From the NCBI GenBank assembly GCA_013398615.1, contig VZSR01000055.1:1158823-1222822 (forward strand): DNA of 64,000 nucleotides, written 5' to 3'. The DNA comes from Brachypodius melanocephalos. Lineage: Eukaryota; Chordata; Aves; Passeriformes; Pycnonotidae. Of the stretch, positions 14,518 to 27,324 are shown piece by piece. The notes beneath the pieces are model-generated. The model did not search any database. It had not been told where the DNA came from and saw nothing but the letters and a program-made list of their open reading frames with translations. The position numbers and the translations under genes were made by a program. Position 1 is the first letter of the stretch, and each line of letters starts with the position of its first letter.

Positions 14518-14608
14518 TTCAAAAGGCATCTGAACACGGCACTTGGATACATGGGTTTGACTTGAAGATTTGAGAGGTCTTTCCCAACTTGAATGGTTGT
14601 GTGATTCT
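14518..14608 (+). mobile_element. CR1 LINE 3'-tail fragment (sense)
   Basis: A short 3'-end remnant of CR1. The order of blocks is diagnostic: GGCACTTGGATACATGGGTT, then GACTTGAAGATTTGAGAGG, TCTTTCCCAACTTGAATGG, and a terminal TGTGTGATTCT. These parallel the avian CR1 3' UTR pattern (ggcacttagggacatggttt … gatgatcttagaggtcttttccaacc … atgattctatgattct). Only about 90 bp survives, so this is a heavily 5'-truncated insertion or an eroded end. No coding content. Confidence 0.8.
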
Positions 14609-17600
14609 AATAAACCTTTTTTATTTCTAATAGTTGTTACTCACTATTTTGTGATCAATCATATCCGAAGCAACCTCAGTACTGACCACCTTATACAGAC
14701 TCTACATATGTTCACCAGATAAAGATCACCCAGCTCCAAAAAACAACCTTTCCTTGGAAATTTGGCCAGCAGATAAACAGAAAAGTGTCTGCAAAGCATT
14801 TGGCATTCCAGTATTTCACCAGTTCACCTGCCATTAATTTCACCAAACTCAACCCTATGGGCTGAAACTGATTATCCCAGTGACAGCTTCAGACCGTGGA
14901 TTTTTAGAAAAAGTAATTCAAACCAGTTTGGCAGTTCCTCAAACGAAGAAACCAAGTCCTTCTGCATGTGTTAAATAATTCACTGTCTGCTCACTTTCCC
15001 CATAAACTCAGTGGGAAGTGTTTTTATGCTGGAGAAATAGACTCCACAGTTTAAAGCACTAGAATGGAAGACTGTGGTTTGCACTTCATCCATCCACTTA
15101 AATATTTTACCAGAACAAGAGAGAGTTTCTGAAGCATCTCTCCCTATCACCCGTGTACTGTGCCTCCTGTCACTCTGTGGAGAGTCCTAGGAGTAAACAA
15201 ACTGGATTCCTCTTCAGACAAAAATAAATTTGAAGGTGTCTTCCAGGAATACATCAGATGCACTCCAAATGATAACAGTCCCTTGGTCTACAATCCTGAC
15301 TAGAGCTGGTTTGAAGTAGGACTCCTGAAATGTATATGGAATTGTCATTAAGTGTTCCTCAGCAAGTCTGCCATCCTGCTCTGTGCAACCCAGAATCAAG
15401 TATTTGTTTTTAGCATTCACAGAGGGTTGTTGTTTTGTTTTTTGTTTTTCCAAGTTATCAACATGAGCTGGCTAAGAATACAAACTGGAGGTAATTGGAG
15501 CTAGTAAGACTTGCAGAGAAGAAAATAAATATAATGGTTCTCGTTCCCCTTGGAGCTTCAGCAAGCTAAAATGCATAATTTCCCAAGGAAAAGAGGGAGG
15601 TACCCTTATTCCTGTTGCCCATTATATGAAATGATGCTCAAAAGGTAAGAAAGAAACCTTCTAATTTTAGTCAAGCCCACCACACCTCAGAAAAAAAAAA
15701 AAAGAGAAACCATTCTTTGCATCCTGCAGGAAGTTTGCTGTCTCTCCAAAAAGCTACTCATTTCTGAAAATGACAGAATGAAGCAGTCATGAGGCAAGGA
15801 AATAGATATTATTGCCAAGTTGTAAAGCTTTGTTTGCTTTGCTTTGTTTTTATTTGAACAGACTGTTTTAACCAAAATCCTATACACATAATGATGGCTG
15901 CATAGGCACTATGGACTGAAACAGAGAATAAACAAAATATAAAATTTAGCCAAGATTGTCCAGCCAGCTCAATAAATGGACTGAGGACTTTGCAGAGGAA
16001 AGAGAATCCTGAGAGAATGAGATTACCGCTGAAAAACTATATCCAAAATTTATATGAACCAGAAAAGCAAGTCTTAATTATATAGGCAATCTCGGTTTTG
16101 GCTTACAATATTTAATAAGAATTTCAAATAGACACTTCTTTTACTAGATCTGTCCTGACCATGGAAAACCCTTTGATCACTTCATTCTGCATGATTTTCC
16201 TTTACTTGATGACCTGCTAAAGGATACCTTTCTTAGATAGAGGTTTTGTTACACCTCTGTTACACTTTCCTTTAAAGTGTGTTTAAAATATTGCCAGATA
16301 TTTTGTAATAATGCTTTTTAACTTGCTCTGGTACAGATCTTTACAATATTCAACATTTCTCAGTATAGAGTCTCTATTGAGAGAAGATGAACCTGTTATC
16401 CTCCTCTTAATTTTACTGGTCTTTTTCTCTACTTTTGCACTACACTAAAAATCAATGATTTCTATAAATGCTCAGCTTAGACTTGCAATGTCAGCAAGTA
16501 GTCTGTTTCCTTCTTCACTTTTTTTTTTTCCTTTTAACACTTGAGTGAAGGATAGTGTATATTTACACATTTCTTAATTTCTGTTAGGTTTTCTACTCCT
16601 CCTGTCTCTCATATCATCTTGCTCCCTAAAGAAGGGATTAAAAATGAGTAAATTAAAAATCCTTCAGTGGGGTAAAATATATCCATGCCAGGAATCATTC
16701 AGATTTTCACATCTGTCAGAAAAGTTGACAGGACTTTCAACACATTTGTTCATTATGAATAGAAAAAAACAGTTTTATCACACAAAAATAAGAAAAGAAG
16801 GGGGAAAAAACCCCATATAAGCTGTTTCCTGACAGGCTTTGACAACAACAAAGAGATAAAAAAACTTAAAAAGTGAGAAGAGTATTTAGCAACAAAAATA
16901 AACATATCAGTTTGAGAAAACGTCACATAAAATTTGAAATGTAGAAAAAAATAAAAAGTGAAAAATTGTTACTTAAGTTGGAAGGCAAAAGGTAAAAGGA
17001 AAAGCAGAACATAATTTGTAATCCTTTCCATAATTACAGAAATCATCATCAAAACAAACCTATTGAAGTACTAAGGAAGGAAGAGATCATCTCCTACTTT
17101 ATCATGTTCGTGTTCTAAGGCATTATCATCTAAACTAATTATAACAGTTCTCAACACCAACCAGTTTAAAATCAAGAAGCATTCAAGTTCTCCACATTTC
17201 CAAGGCCTCCACTTCTTGTGTCACTGCCTATCCAAAAGAACAGCTGCAAGTTTTCATCTCTGAGCTTCTCCTAAATTGCAGCATTTCATTTGCTGAATCA
17301 GTCACACACAGGTGTGGAAAAATTAATGTCAGGACAAAGGGAACCTCACACTCCAAAGATAAAAAATGCCACGTGTCAGCTTCCTTCCTATCCATTGCCT
17401 CTTTGTTCCTCTTTTTACTTTTATGAAAGACTGTCATGGACTTTTTTTTAATATTTGATACCTCTGAGACTAAAGTTTTTTGTATGAATTCAAAGCACAC
17501 ATTTATATGCACTCATATTTTATATGCATTATATATTAATATATAATACAAGAGATGTATATTATGCATAAATACATCAACTATATAATTTTAAAAAAAC

Positions 17601-19574
17601 TGTTGGTTTGTGAAAAAAAAAAACCCAGACACATAGGCCTTTGTGACATCTTAAGACAATCAAGATATTTTCTCACAATGGTATTTTTGTAGCTCTTTTG
17701 GTCTAATATTACCCATGAGGGAAGGTTTATACAGTCACACTGTGTTTCTTAAAAGATCAATTAATATATTTACTAAAAAGAACCATCAAACTTGTAGTTG
17801 CAATACTTTTCCCAGGTTAACATAAAAATATGAACAAATTTCAAGCAGTTATTATAAATTTACCTTTGTTATGTTGATCAAACAAGATTTTTATCACATT
17901 GGCAAAAACAGATAGATTATTCACCTTAGGACCCCTAAACAGTTATTCAGAGCTGGAACTGTAAAATATGTCATTGGTTTGGTTATTCTGTTTGGAGGGT
18001 TTGTTTTTTTTTCAGGGCTGAAACAAGTCTCTGGTTATGCACACTGCAAGAGAACTGAAAACAAGGTTCTTGTAAAAAACTTACTCCTTCCTTTCTTCTG
18101 CCTCTACTCTCCCCTTTTAAGAATGCTCCTGATAAAGATGTCGATTTTCCTTTTACCTTTGATTTCTTGGTTTGCTTGAACTGTACTTGCAGAACTAGTG
18201 CTATGACCTCAGTTTGTCTTATGATTGAAAGACTTCCATAACAACCCAAAATTCCTGTTTTAAACCACCTCTGAAGAAAATATCAATGTTATCCAGTTTT
18301 TGATCAATGATACCAATTAAATCCCCAAAACAAAAGGCATAACGGAAATAACTGGGAGATGTTAAGTTCCTGAAAGCGTTATTCCTGCAGCTGACACTTT
18401 TGGGGTGCAGAGGAAGGAAAATGAGAAATAGCTGTAGCCATTACAGCACAACTAATTGCTCCTCCACACTTCATTTGCAGCTTATATCCCAAATCATCCT
18501 TCTCAGAACAGCTGTTTTCATCCTGGTTTTGATCTATTTAACAATAAAATATTGTCTAAGATATTAGACGTCATCATTTTTACTACATTCCTGTAGCACA
18601 TAGTTCCAGTTGGCCTAAGTCTATTTATATTTAGTAGTCAGGCAAGTTTTTTCTTCCAGTCTGTAATCTTTTCTTTGAGAAACTTAATGAATTGCAGCTC
18701 TTTCAAACCTTTTCAAAAGATTTTGACATTTCTTTTGCAACATTTGACCCTGAAGTAGTGAATACTTTTCATGTCTTCTGACAAAAACAGACTTCTGCAT
18801 GTTGCAAAGATGGGTATAACAAAGCGGTGTTTGGTTGCTTGATTTAATCCTATTTTTCTAATTAGCACCAAAAAGGGGAAGGCAGTCCTTTCACTCAGCC
18901 TAAAGAGTCAAAAAGCAACAATATGTCAAAGCTACAGTGGAAAAGAAGTGAGAAGGGAGGTGACATCTAATTAAAGCCAAATCCAATCACAACACAGGTC
19001 TCTAACAAACCCTTTCATCAGTAAAATGAAGCTGAGTGAAGCACACATTTTAATGGTGCTCACAGTGGTCATACAAAATACATAGAGAGCTTCTCATAGC
19101 TAGCAAGGCAAAGGAGTTTATGAGATAGTCTGCCACACTTGTGGGGCACATGAGAAAGGCTAAGAAAGTGTCTCTCCAGGAGCTCAGAAGAGAAGCCATG
19201 GCAAATAGCATCACTTACCAGCTGGGGACCAAAAGTGATTTCTCAGGACTGGAAAACAAGTTTATAGGAAGAGGAGAAAGTCTTAAGGAATCTTGAAAGT
19301 AGAATCAAAACACAGTATTCTGACATTAAAAAGAGGGACATAGCAGAAGAGATTAAGACTTTTCACAACTAATTCAATCAAACTGACAAAGCAGGAAGGA
19401 GATCCTTGCTGTAGAAGTCAGGATGAATGTGAGTGAGGCAAAAGCACCCTTTACAAAGTGAAAAAAGAATACAATTACTAAGGTCATTTACATTGCTTTA
19501 GTGGATGCTTCTGTTACTGCGTAAAGAGCAGTTAGATGCTTTGAAAATTCACTTCTGCGAGTGCAGGTAAACTG
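14609..19574. other. Unique sequence, no gene seen
   Basis: About 5 kb without a recognisable gene. A 94-codon minus-strand frame at 17228-17512 and an 88-codon one at 17983-18249 show no domain and contain homopolymer-encoded residues. An AT-only patch lies at about 17515-17575. A polypyrimidine-AG string at about 18005-18016 resembles a splice acceptor but opens no convincing exon. Confidence 0.55.
17515..17575. repeat. AT-rich low-complexity patch
   Basis: TATATTAATATATAATA-type sequence with almost no G or C. Simple sequence; no further meaning seen. Confidence 0.7.
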
Positions 19575-19875
19575 TTTGAAGCCAATGGCAGAAGATAAAT
19601 AATCTCGATTTCCTGTGCTTGTCTCTGCTCCTCTTCCAGAGCAGACACAGCCCGTGCCTGTCGCCGCGCACGCCTCCGCGCGCTCGTGCGTTCATACCCG
19701 CGCATCCAGCTCCAGAGCTGATGCACCGCAAGGTTCTCTTTTGTTACTCAGATCTCTTCCCACTCCCCAGCTTTCTGCCTCCTCGGGTGGCACAGACAAA
19801 GGTGTGCTTCCCTTGACAATCCTCGGCTTCCATTGGCTGCTATTTTTCATTTCTGCTCTAAAAAAGGTATTAGCC
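19575..19875. promoter_or_regulatory. CpG-dense patch with CCAAT boxes: candidate promoter / first exon, cut by a gap
   Basis: This is the only CpG-island-like sequence in the window. Twelve CpG dinucleotides fall within 50 bp (19653-19702), although CpG is rare elsewhere. A CCAAT box is present at 19582-19586 (in AGCCAATGG context) and an inverted one (ATTGG in CATTGGCTG) at 19832-19836; both fit the NF-Y consensus. The patch runs into a 100-N gap at 19876, as often happens at GC-rich avian promoters that sequence poorly, so the island may be longer than seen. Frames on both strands are open over part of it (up to about 85 codons before the gap on +), but none shows a domain, and GC-rich sequence has few stop codons. 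The direction of transcription cannot be decided. Inference: promoter or 5' exon of an unidentified transcript. The alternative is a chance or decayed CpG island. Confidence 0.5.
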
Positions 19876-19975
19876 NNNNNNNNNNNNNNNNNNNNNNNNN
19901 NNNNNNNNNNNNNNNNNNNNNNNNNNNNNNNNNNNNNNNNNNNNNNNNNNNNNNNNNNNNNNNNNNNNNNNNNNN
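19876..19975. other. Assembly gap (100 N)
   Basis: Exactly 100 N, a conventional placeholder for a scaffold gap of unknown size. The left flank is the CpG-rich patch and the right flank starts with 14 A residues, so the missing bases probably include GC-rich and/or homopolymer sequence. Confidence 0.98.
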
Positions 19976-21235
19976 AAAAAAAAAAAAAAGCCTTAAAGAT
20001 ACCAACAAAAAAATGGTGAATTAGGAGAAAGTTTTCACAACCATGTTACACAACTTATGAAAACCACCTCGTGTGTATGACGTTGAGGTTCAGTTTCAGT
20101 TTTGAATTAGAATGAAGAATTTATTTTTTGCCAAGTTTTCTAGCAGTGCATACCAATTGCTCTTTGGAATTAGTTCAGATCAATGATATTTACCTACTAA
20201 GGTGTACAGGCCACAGAAAAAGAACTCAGGTAGCTCTTCTCTAGAAACCTCTTAGCCTGGGCAGGGGAAGTTCAGTCCAGCTGAACTCTCAAGGACTAAG
20301 TCATTATCCCAAACTTGCTCAGTTCTGCAATACCTCTGTGTCTGCTTCTCTAACTATGAGCAGAAATTCCATCTTGAATGTCAGAAACCACTACTACTCC
20401 CATTTGATCTGTACCAATATTTTTTCCACAAAAACATCTTTGCATTCATTAATAACATTTCTCATAAAAACAAATAAGAAAAAAAAAGATTGTGAAGGAA
20501 AAAAAACCCTTTCTTTCCTTTATGTAGAACATATAAAAGGGCTGAGAATATATGAAGTGTGATTCTAAAGCAGATCTAACTTTTGAAACAAAGGTTATTT
20601 TTGTCTTTGTCTTGCATAAAATCCACAACACTTAATGCATAGTACCAAATTATGTGTTTCATATACTAGAAGAATCACTAGAGCCGTAAGGAGCAGCTAA
20701 TTTGCAGCTACTGTCTCTGTTACCAAGATCACTAACTGCTGCCTGCATCCAAAGGGACATCACGTCCAATGATCCTTATGGGTTCAATTTTATATTTGCC
20801 CAAGAACTTAAAAAAAAAAAATTAAAAAAGTGCTTTTGGCTCTGTTGTGCTCTGGAGCACAGAGTAGAGCTCCAGCAGGATGTGCTGTCCTGCTGTCCTC
20901 ACCCACAATGGATAAGCCAGCACATGTTCTCAGAAATCAGTCCCTGCTCCCAGAGCAACACTTAATCTCACCACCCCCATCCTAGGGCTCTTTATCCAGT
21001 CTTTCCCTCCTCTCTGGCATTTTATTTCTGAATCTTTAAATCTTTTTTTTGGAAATGAAGATGTTTCAAGTAAAGTCTCTGCAAATGTTTTCGCACATGC
21101 AAGACTTGTCACACCCTCATTATTAGACAGGCTACAATAAGAGATTTAAGTGAGCAAACATTCAGGAAATAAGTGGAAAAACATCCAGAGATCCCACTGG
21201 TATTAAGAATAAAGGGAAAGCGTTGGAAACAAGCA
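19976..21235. other. Unique sequence right of the gap, no gene seen
   Basis: It begins with A14, then ordinary AT-rich sequence. A poly-A-rich run lies at about 20810-20828. No continuation of a coding frame from the CpG patch can be traced across the gap. Confidence 0.5.
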
Positions 21236-22131
21236 TCACATACTGTTCTGGCCATGTTTTGCAGCAAACATGACAGCTGCCATGGTGTTTTGTGAGAGCT
21301 GTGCCCTTGTCGTGGTGTGTTCTACATGCTCTGACTGCACCTCCAGCATCCCATCCCTCAGGGGAAGCTCATGCAAGAAATGCAATATTGTTGAGTTTTG
21401 TGATGTTTGAGTAGTCTGTCCCAGCTGGGCATTTGATTCCCCAGGTTCAGGCATTTCTGAGATGCTGTCTTTATATCTCATGCACAGAGAAAAGGGTATG
21501 AGCTTGTGCTGCCATACAGATTAAAGCCCAAAACACCTAAATTCCACCTTGGATTACATCAAACCAGCTGGGGGCCTTGACAAGTTAAATGCAGCAACTA
21601 AAAGCCATGCATTTAATGCAAGTAATAGCAGTACCACAGAGGGCAAAAAAAGAGGTGGAGCTGTGTAGGAGATGTTTGCTTGAAGAACTGGACAGTGCTG
21701 ATTCCTTCAGGAATTATGAACATTGGAAGAGGAATATGGATATATATGGAAGAGACTGAGGATAGCATAAAGAAAGTTGGAACTGTACCCTCCAGGATTA
21801 CGCCCTCTGGGAGAAGAAGCAGGAATGGGGAAGGATATAAAAGAAACTTACAATTTTCTTGTTCCCATTTCTTCTTCTGCTTCCTGTTCCATGGAAGTGT
21901 AGCTGCGCAGTGCCACCTCTGTATCATGGCTGTCATCATGCAACAGTATTTCCTGAAGGAGAAATGTCCTTTTTTGAAATTCCAGGGATTTCAGGAGTCT
22001 TTGTTTCAGTGATAAAACACACAGCAAATTATTTTCAGTCTTTTCACCCAACATGTACCTGTCCTGCAAAAAGAAAGCCCAGACTGTTTGTGGATTTTGT
22101 GAATTTGGAACAAAAAGCTGAGTTCTTCTGA
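21236..22131 (+). other. ORF-dense patch with a cysteine-cluster reading frame; unrecognised
   Basis: On the + strand a 46-codon frame (ATG 21270, stop 21408-21410) encodes eight cysteines spaced C-x2-C-x5-C-x2-C-x2-C-x11-C-x2-C-x5-C, including CESC, CSTC and CKKC. It stays open for another 37 codons after the stop. A second + frame (ATG 21616, stop 21757-21759, 47 codons) is charged and includes the pair CRRC. Overlapping frames of 108 (-), 110 (+) and 90 (+) codons follow. The CxxC pairs resemble zinc-binding segments such as those near the N-terminus of LINE ORF1 proteins or in zinc-knuckle proteins, but I could not match any family by eye. The frames are short and interrupted. Best reading: remnant of a retroelement or pseudogene; the alternative is chance. 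Confidence 0.3.
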
Positions 22132-23254
22132 TGGATTCATAACCCTTTTTTCAACTTCCTTTTTTGAAAATATAAATCTTCCAGCAAAAATTGACTTTTA
22201 TATCAGATCCTCAGACATTTGTCAGTGTTTAGCAGTCCACATGAAAAGTCAGGAACTGAGATTTGACTGTCTGACTTAAAAACAAAATTTTGCCTATGAA
22301 ATGTTCTCTCTTCTAATCACACAGTTTTTATCATGAGGGCTAACTATATAATGAATTTATAATTCTGACACACTAAGAAACTTTAGAAATCTTATTCTGT
22401 GTTCAAGTACTAAAAAAAAAAATAAAAATTAAGAATCTATCCGCTTGACAGCAGCCAACCCATCACGGTTTTCTCAGTGGTAATATTTCTCCTGCACTGG
22501 TCATTGTCACAGACACTGTTTCTCTCATTTGAAATGAGAAATAGAAACCATTCCCCACCTGTTACCCCATCTCCCACTCCCTTGGCCAGCTGGAGAAGCA
22601 GAGTGGTGGTTTAGCAGCTCCCACACCAGGAACTTCTCCCACATTTTGTACTGGCTGGATGAGTTTTTTGAGGAGCAGGCATTGGAAACATTCAATGTCA
22701 TCATAGTTTGAGGTGTTTCAGTGACTGTATATTTTTGGTTTAACATTTGAGTAGGAATATTTACAGCATAGGAAATAAAACCCTGAAGCTCTCTAAGCAC
22801 TAACCACAAAAATTATTTCACACAAGCATGCCTGCTGTAGCAGGAATGCCTACTGCTAAGGCTGGTCTGAATGATGGTGCTTAAAATACTTGGGGTTTTT
22901 TCTTGAGCTGAAGCCACACAGGCCAAGAAAGTATGAAACAACAATTTATTCTTTTTTTTGTGTGTCTTCCATTGCTAACATATCAGTTCAACAACTTTCT
23001 TCACTATGCATGAAGTGAAATATTTCTCCATGCATCTTGGCATCATCATATTCTATTTTATTGCCGTTAGATTTGTGCTGCGCCACAATAAAATCAATAA
23101 ATGCAACAATAAAATAATGCATCACCACCTGTGTGCTCAAAACAATTTTATAGTAGATTTACTACCTAGATCCTGGGTTGAGGAGTTTTGCTGAAATATC
23201 CAAACATAATTTAAGTGTATTATTATACATGACAATTACACGGGTATATTATAC

Positions 23255-23325
23255 CTTAATTGCATATTATATATTATATATTACACATGAATCATAAATT
23301 ATATAATTAGATATATACTTCAGTC
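23255..23325. repeat. AT-rich low-complexity patch
   Basis: TATTATATATTATATATTA and related sequence with few G or C. Simple-sequence DNA. Confidence 0.75.
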
Positions 23326-26300
23326 TTTATTACTTATATAAAAATAGATTTTTTTAAATATTTTTAAGATTGAAGAAATTACTCTGTTGATGACCTAAGT
23401 TTTGCCTGTATGCTCAACAAACAGATCTTGTCCATGAGGAAAAACTTATACACATGACCAAGCAGGTAAAATGTTTTTAATTTTAATCTTAATAGCCTTA
23501 GACTTGTGATCAATATATTAATTAAAATTACCTAAATAATATTTTCTCTTGCATGTACCCTCCAAAGATTACCAGAAATTACTTTAATAACTAACATGAA
23601 GAACCCTACTATAATTTTAACATAAAGTTATTACCAATTTGTTTGTGATTTTGCCTGGTGTTTTGCAGTCAATTTTCTATCTGAGATGGCTACTCAAGAT
23701 AAAATAGTCTTATCTTTTGAGGGGGTTATTTGATTAACTGGAATCATTGAAATAATTACAGTAATTTTGGGAGTATTCTCTCTTACATCCAGGATGATTT
23801 CCTCATTTTAAAGAGAAATAAACTCCTTTTGGGCATTAAACTCTATTTGCGTTGATGTAAATGCATTTATAAAGGAAATAAAAGATATTTTCCAGCCTGT
23901 ATGGTACTATAACAGTATTTTTTGTGTTGTGTTTTGAAACACATGTAAAACTAAAGATCATGTTAATTTTTATGAATGTTTTACATGTAATCTTTAAATG
24001 AAAATGGTAAACGGTATAAATAATAGCATGCAATACTAAAAGCCTTTTATGAAAAGAGAAAGAGATGCATCACTTAGATTATCTTTTGCAAAATGAATTT
24101 TTTTTTCGTATTACATTTACTCAGTAGTTCTATTTTAAGTAAAAATTGTTTCAAATTCAAGTAGATTTTAGTATGGATAATTCAGAGAAATATAAAATTC
24201 AGGCAATATGCTAACAAAAGCTATAAACATTACTGTAAAAGGGTATTTTCACCCTACATTTCAACTGAAATGTTTTAAAAGAATTATATGAATCATTATA
24301 TTTCAGAGAATGTCTTATGTAAAGGCATTGTAAAGCATCCACTTCTTTAATATTAAATGATTATTTTATCTTTGGAAGATATTTGGGTTATTGCAAATGC
24401 ATGTTCTTTCCTAATGGTGAAAAAAATGCAAATACTTAAACATTCAAAGCATAAACCTCTCAAATCGTACACTTAGAAACATTTTGTATGTAAATTCAGA
24501 TAACTGGCAATAACATCTTAATATTGGTGCTATGCAAACAATAAAATATTTTATATTCCAGTATGTAGGACAGTGGCTGCATTACAACTGGTTATGAGTT
24601 TAAAGAAGCCATTTGAGTATAAAGCATTTATCTTAATTATGAAGTTAATTGAGTATTTAGAAATGTGTAAGTAGCTTAGTGCAAAAGCAAAAAGAACAAA
24701 AGACAATGATCTAAAAATTATTAAGGAAAAGAAGGGCTTCCTGAATGACTCTGTGCAGTTTATAACTTGTTTTATAAGTTAAGTTCAAAAAGTCTATTCT
24801 CAGATCAGGGAAACTTTTCAAATTAATGAAATTTTCTTGAGTTCTGACAAAGACTGAAAATTTTCCTCATTAAATGTGCCTATCAAGGTCATAAAACAAA
24901 CTGTAAATATTAGAGGAGTTCTTGCAGTTCCATCCCCAAAAGAAAAAGAATACTGATAGTTTGCCTATTCATGATCTTTCTAATACCATACCCCACACTA
25001 TCATTTTATTGCATTTTCCTTTTCCTTTAAGCAGCTTTTTCCTTCCAAACCTAATCTGAAGCAATTTCTTAGTGACCTTTTGCAAGTGTGTATTAAATAA
25101 ATGATTCTGGTTTTATTCTTTTCATGCTACTTGGTCTAAAATGGTCATTTTTGTTGAGCTGGGTAGGTGGAGAGGAGCATAACGGGTTTTTTGGATTAAA
25201 GCACTGCCCTTTTATGCAAAAACCCATATCCTTCCCACCTAATAATCCTAACATTGTACACAAAAAGAGAGTCTCAAGGGCTCAATGGCAGTAACTTCTA
25301 ATTCTGATCCAAACTTTTATTAAGAATCACACCAAAGTCATACAACAGCAAATTACAAATACTGCAGGAAAGCACCACTTGCATAAGTTATCACATGAGG
25401 TCAATATTCACAAAATTAAAATGCCTCTAATGTTCAGCATTAGCTCTGAAGAAATAAGTTTCACATTTCACTCCTCACCAACAACAAAATCACCTGGACT
25501 AGAGCACCCACCAGTGAAAAAAAAATTACTAAAGCATAGCAAAACAAAAGGAATGCCTTTTATTCTTATAATGATCACAATAGAAAATTTAAATTCTGTT
25601 GTGATTAGAAATTTAAGATGACAATTGTGTCTTACAAAACAGTGTCAAATTGCAAATCTTCAGTTAGGTTATGCCGGCAAGCAGGCATTAATTAATTTTG
25701 GTAAACCGAGAGTAACAGTTTAACTTAATTACATTTCAAAGCTATTTTCTACTCCATAATTGTTTGTTGCAAGAATACACCTTTAATGGCTTCTTTTAAT
25801 TAACTGGTCTAAATTCTTTATTTGGTTACATGGACTTGATAAGATGGCTCACTAGTACATCTATACATTTTCTAGGCTATTCATTACAAGAGAAGAGAAT
25901 TCTCCAACCATTAAGCAAAGCCCTTTAGTCCATGAAGAACTTGCACTAAATTGTCTGAGGCATAAGAAGACAGGATGCATTGATTTCAGAGAAAAATTTT
26001 CTTTAAATTTAATTTATTTACAAAGGAGATATTTGACTCAATGTATTCTTGCCTCTAAAGATGATATATCCATGCTGATAAAGAAACACACAGTTAGGTG
26101 AAGAGACCAGCATTTATTCCTTCTGTTCCCTGTTGCTCTCTTTTTTCCTGCATTTATTGTAAGCCATTACAGCTATTTTGCTTGTCTTCAATTAGATTGT
26201 TCTCTGAGAGAGCAAACATTAATTTAACAAGAAAAAAGCACTGAGAGCCATCTCAGCAGTGTGATCATCTCCTTTAGTGTGACTAAAGAACAGTTTTGTT

Positions 26301-27167
26301 GAGCTTTGCCCTGTGTATTTTCTGATTTTTCAGGACCATGCATATTACTAACGTCAGAACAAATCCTTTGGAAACAGCCCTGCCTGTAATGGATTTGAAG
26401 ATGTATCCACTGCCTCTTTGCAACTTCCTGTTCTGTGTCCTTATTTTTTTCCTGCTGCAGCACAAAACATAAACACTCCAATAATTTGTTCAGTTCCCAA
26501 AGAGGAATCCTTAAATCAGCTTCAGGGAATTTCATATTGCGTGCAGGAGTCAGAATAAGCATTGGAAAATAGCAACTCTAAGCATCAGTCAAGGAAGAGT
26601 TCAATGAGCTGTTTCTAAATTGAGGAAGAGTCAGATCTACACCCTTAGAAACAGGGTTATATTGTGCTCTTCTGCCACAATTTTTCACAGGGATGTTATT
26701 TTTTGGTAGCAAAATCTTTTCACTATACCTTCACAAACTTTTTCCTGATGAGAATCTGTAAAATCCCTTTGTTCTCACCAAATTGGGTGGTGCAGTGGTG
26801 AATTGGATTATTATTTCTGAATACAGTTTGCTTTCAACACCACAGTAAAGTGCATAGTTGGAATTTTACATTACTTATTATATCATATCCCAGTATAGCT
26901 AATGCTGAACAAGGCTCAAGGACTTGGTCTTTTGAAAAGAATAAGGTCTTCAGCTCCTTCATTAGTGTAAAAGAGCAAGGTTTTCTGATTCCAAAATGGT
27001 AAAAATAACTTTGTAAATGTCATTTGCACTGGGTCTGGGTCACCCCCTTACTGTGGTTCTTATCCAAAATATTTCTTTTATCTGTTTCAATACCCAACTT
27101 TCTTCATTTTAAATTTTTGCAGAGTGGAGTACAAACTGTACTCATTATACTGCAAAGTATATATATC

Positions 27168-27324
27168 AAAAAAAAACCCAAAAAACAAAACAAACAAACA
27201 AACAAAAAAACCCCACAACCCACAAACCAAAAAAAAAAATCCAAACTCAAACAACAACAAAAAACCAAAACCCAGACCAACAATCCAACCAAACAAAAAA
27301 CCAACCAAACAAAAAACCACCCCA
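27168..27324 (+). repeat. A/C-only tract of about 155 bp with AAAC and CCAA units
   Basis: On the + strand this stretch is almost entirely A and C, with only isolated G or T. It contains (AAAC)n, (ACAA)n and (CCAA)n-like units and several C3-C4 runs. Frames on both strands stay open simply because A/C-only DNA cannot encode most stops: K/N/T/P/Q-rich on +, and G/V/F/L/W-rich on -. These are not proteins. It is annotated as a low-complexity simple-sequence tract. Confidence 0.9.

Noticed and set aside
19615..20019. 134-codon ORF across the first gap
   Set aside because: It passes through 100 N and is therefore not a real frame; only the sequence left of the gap was considered.
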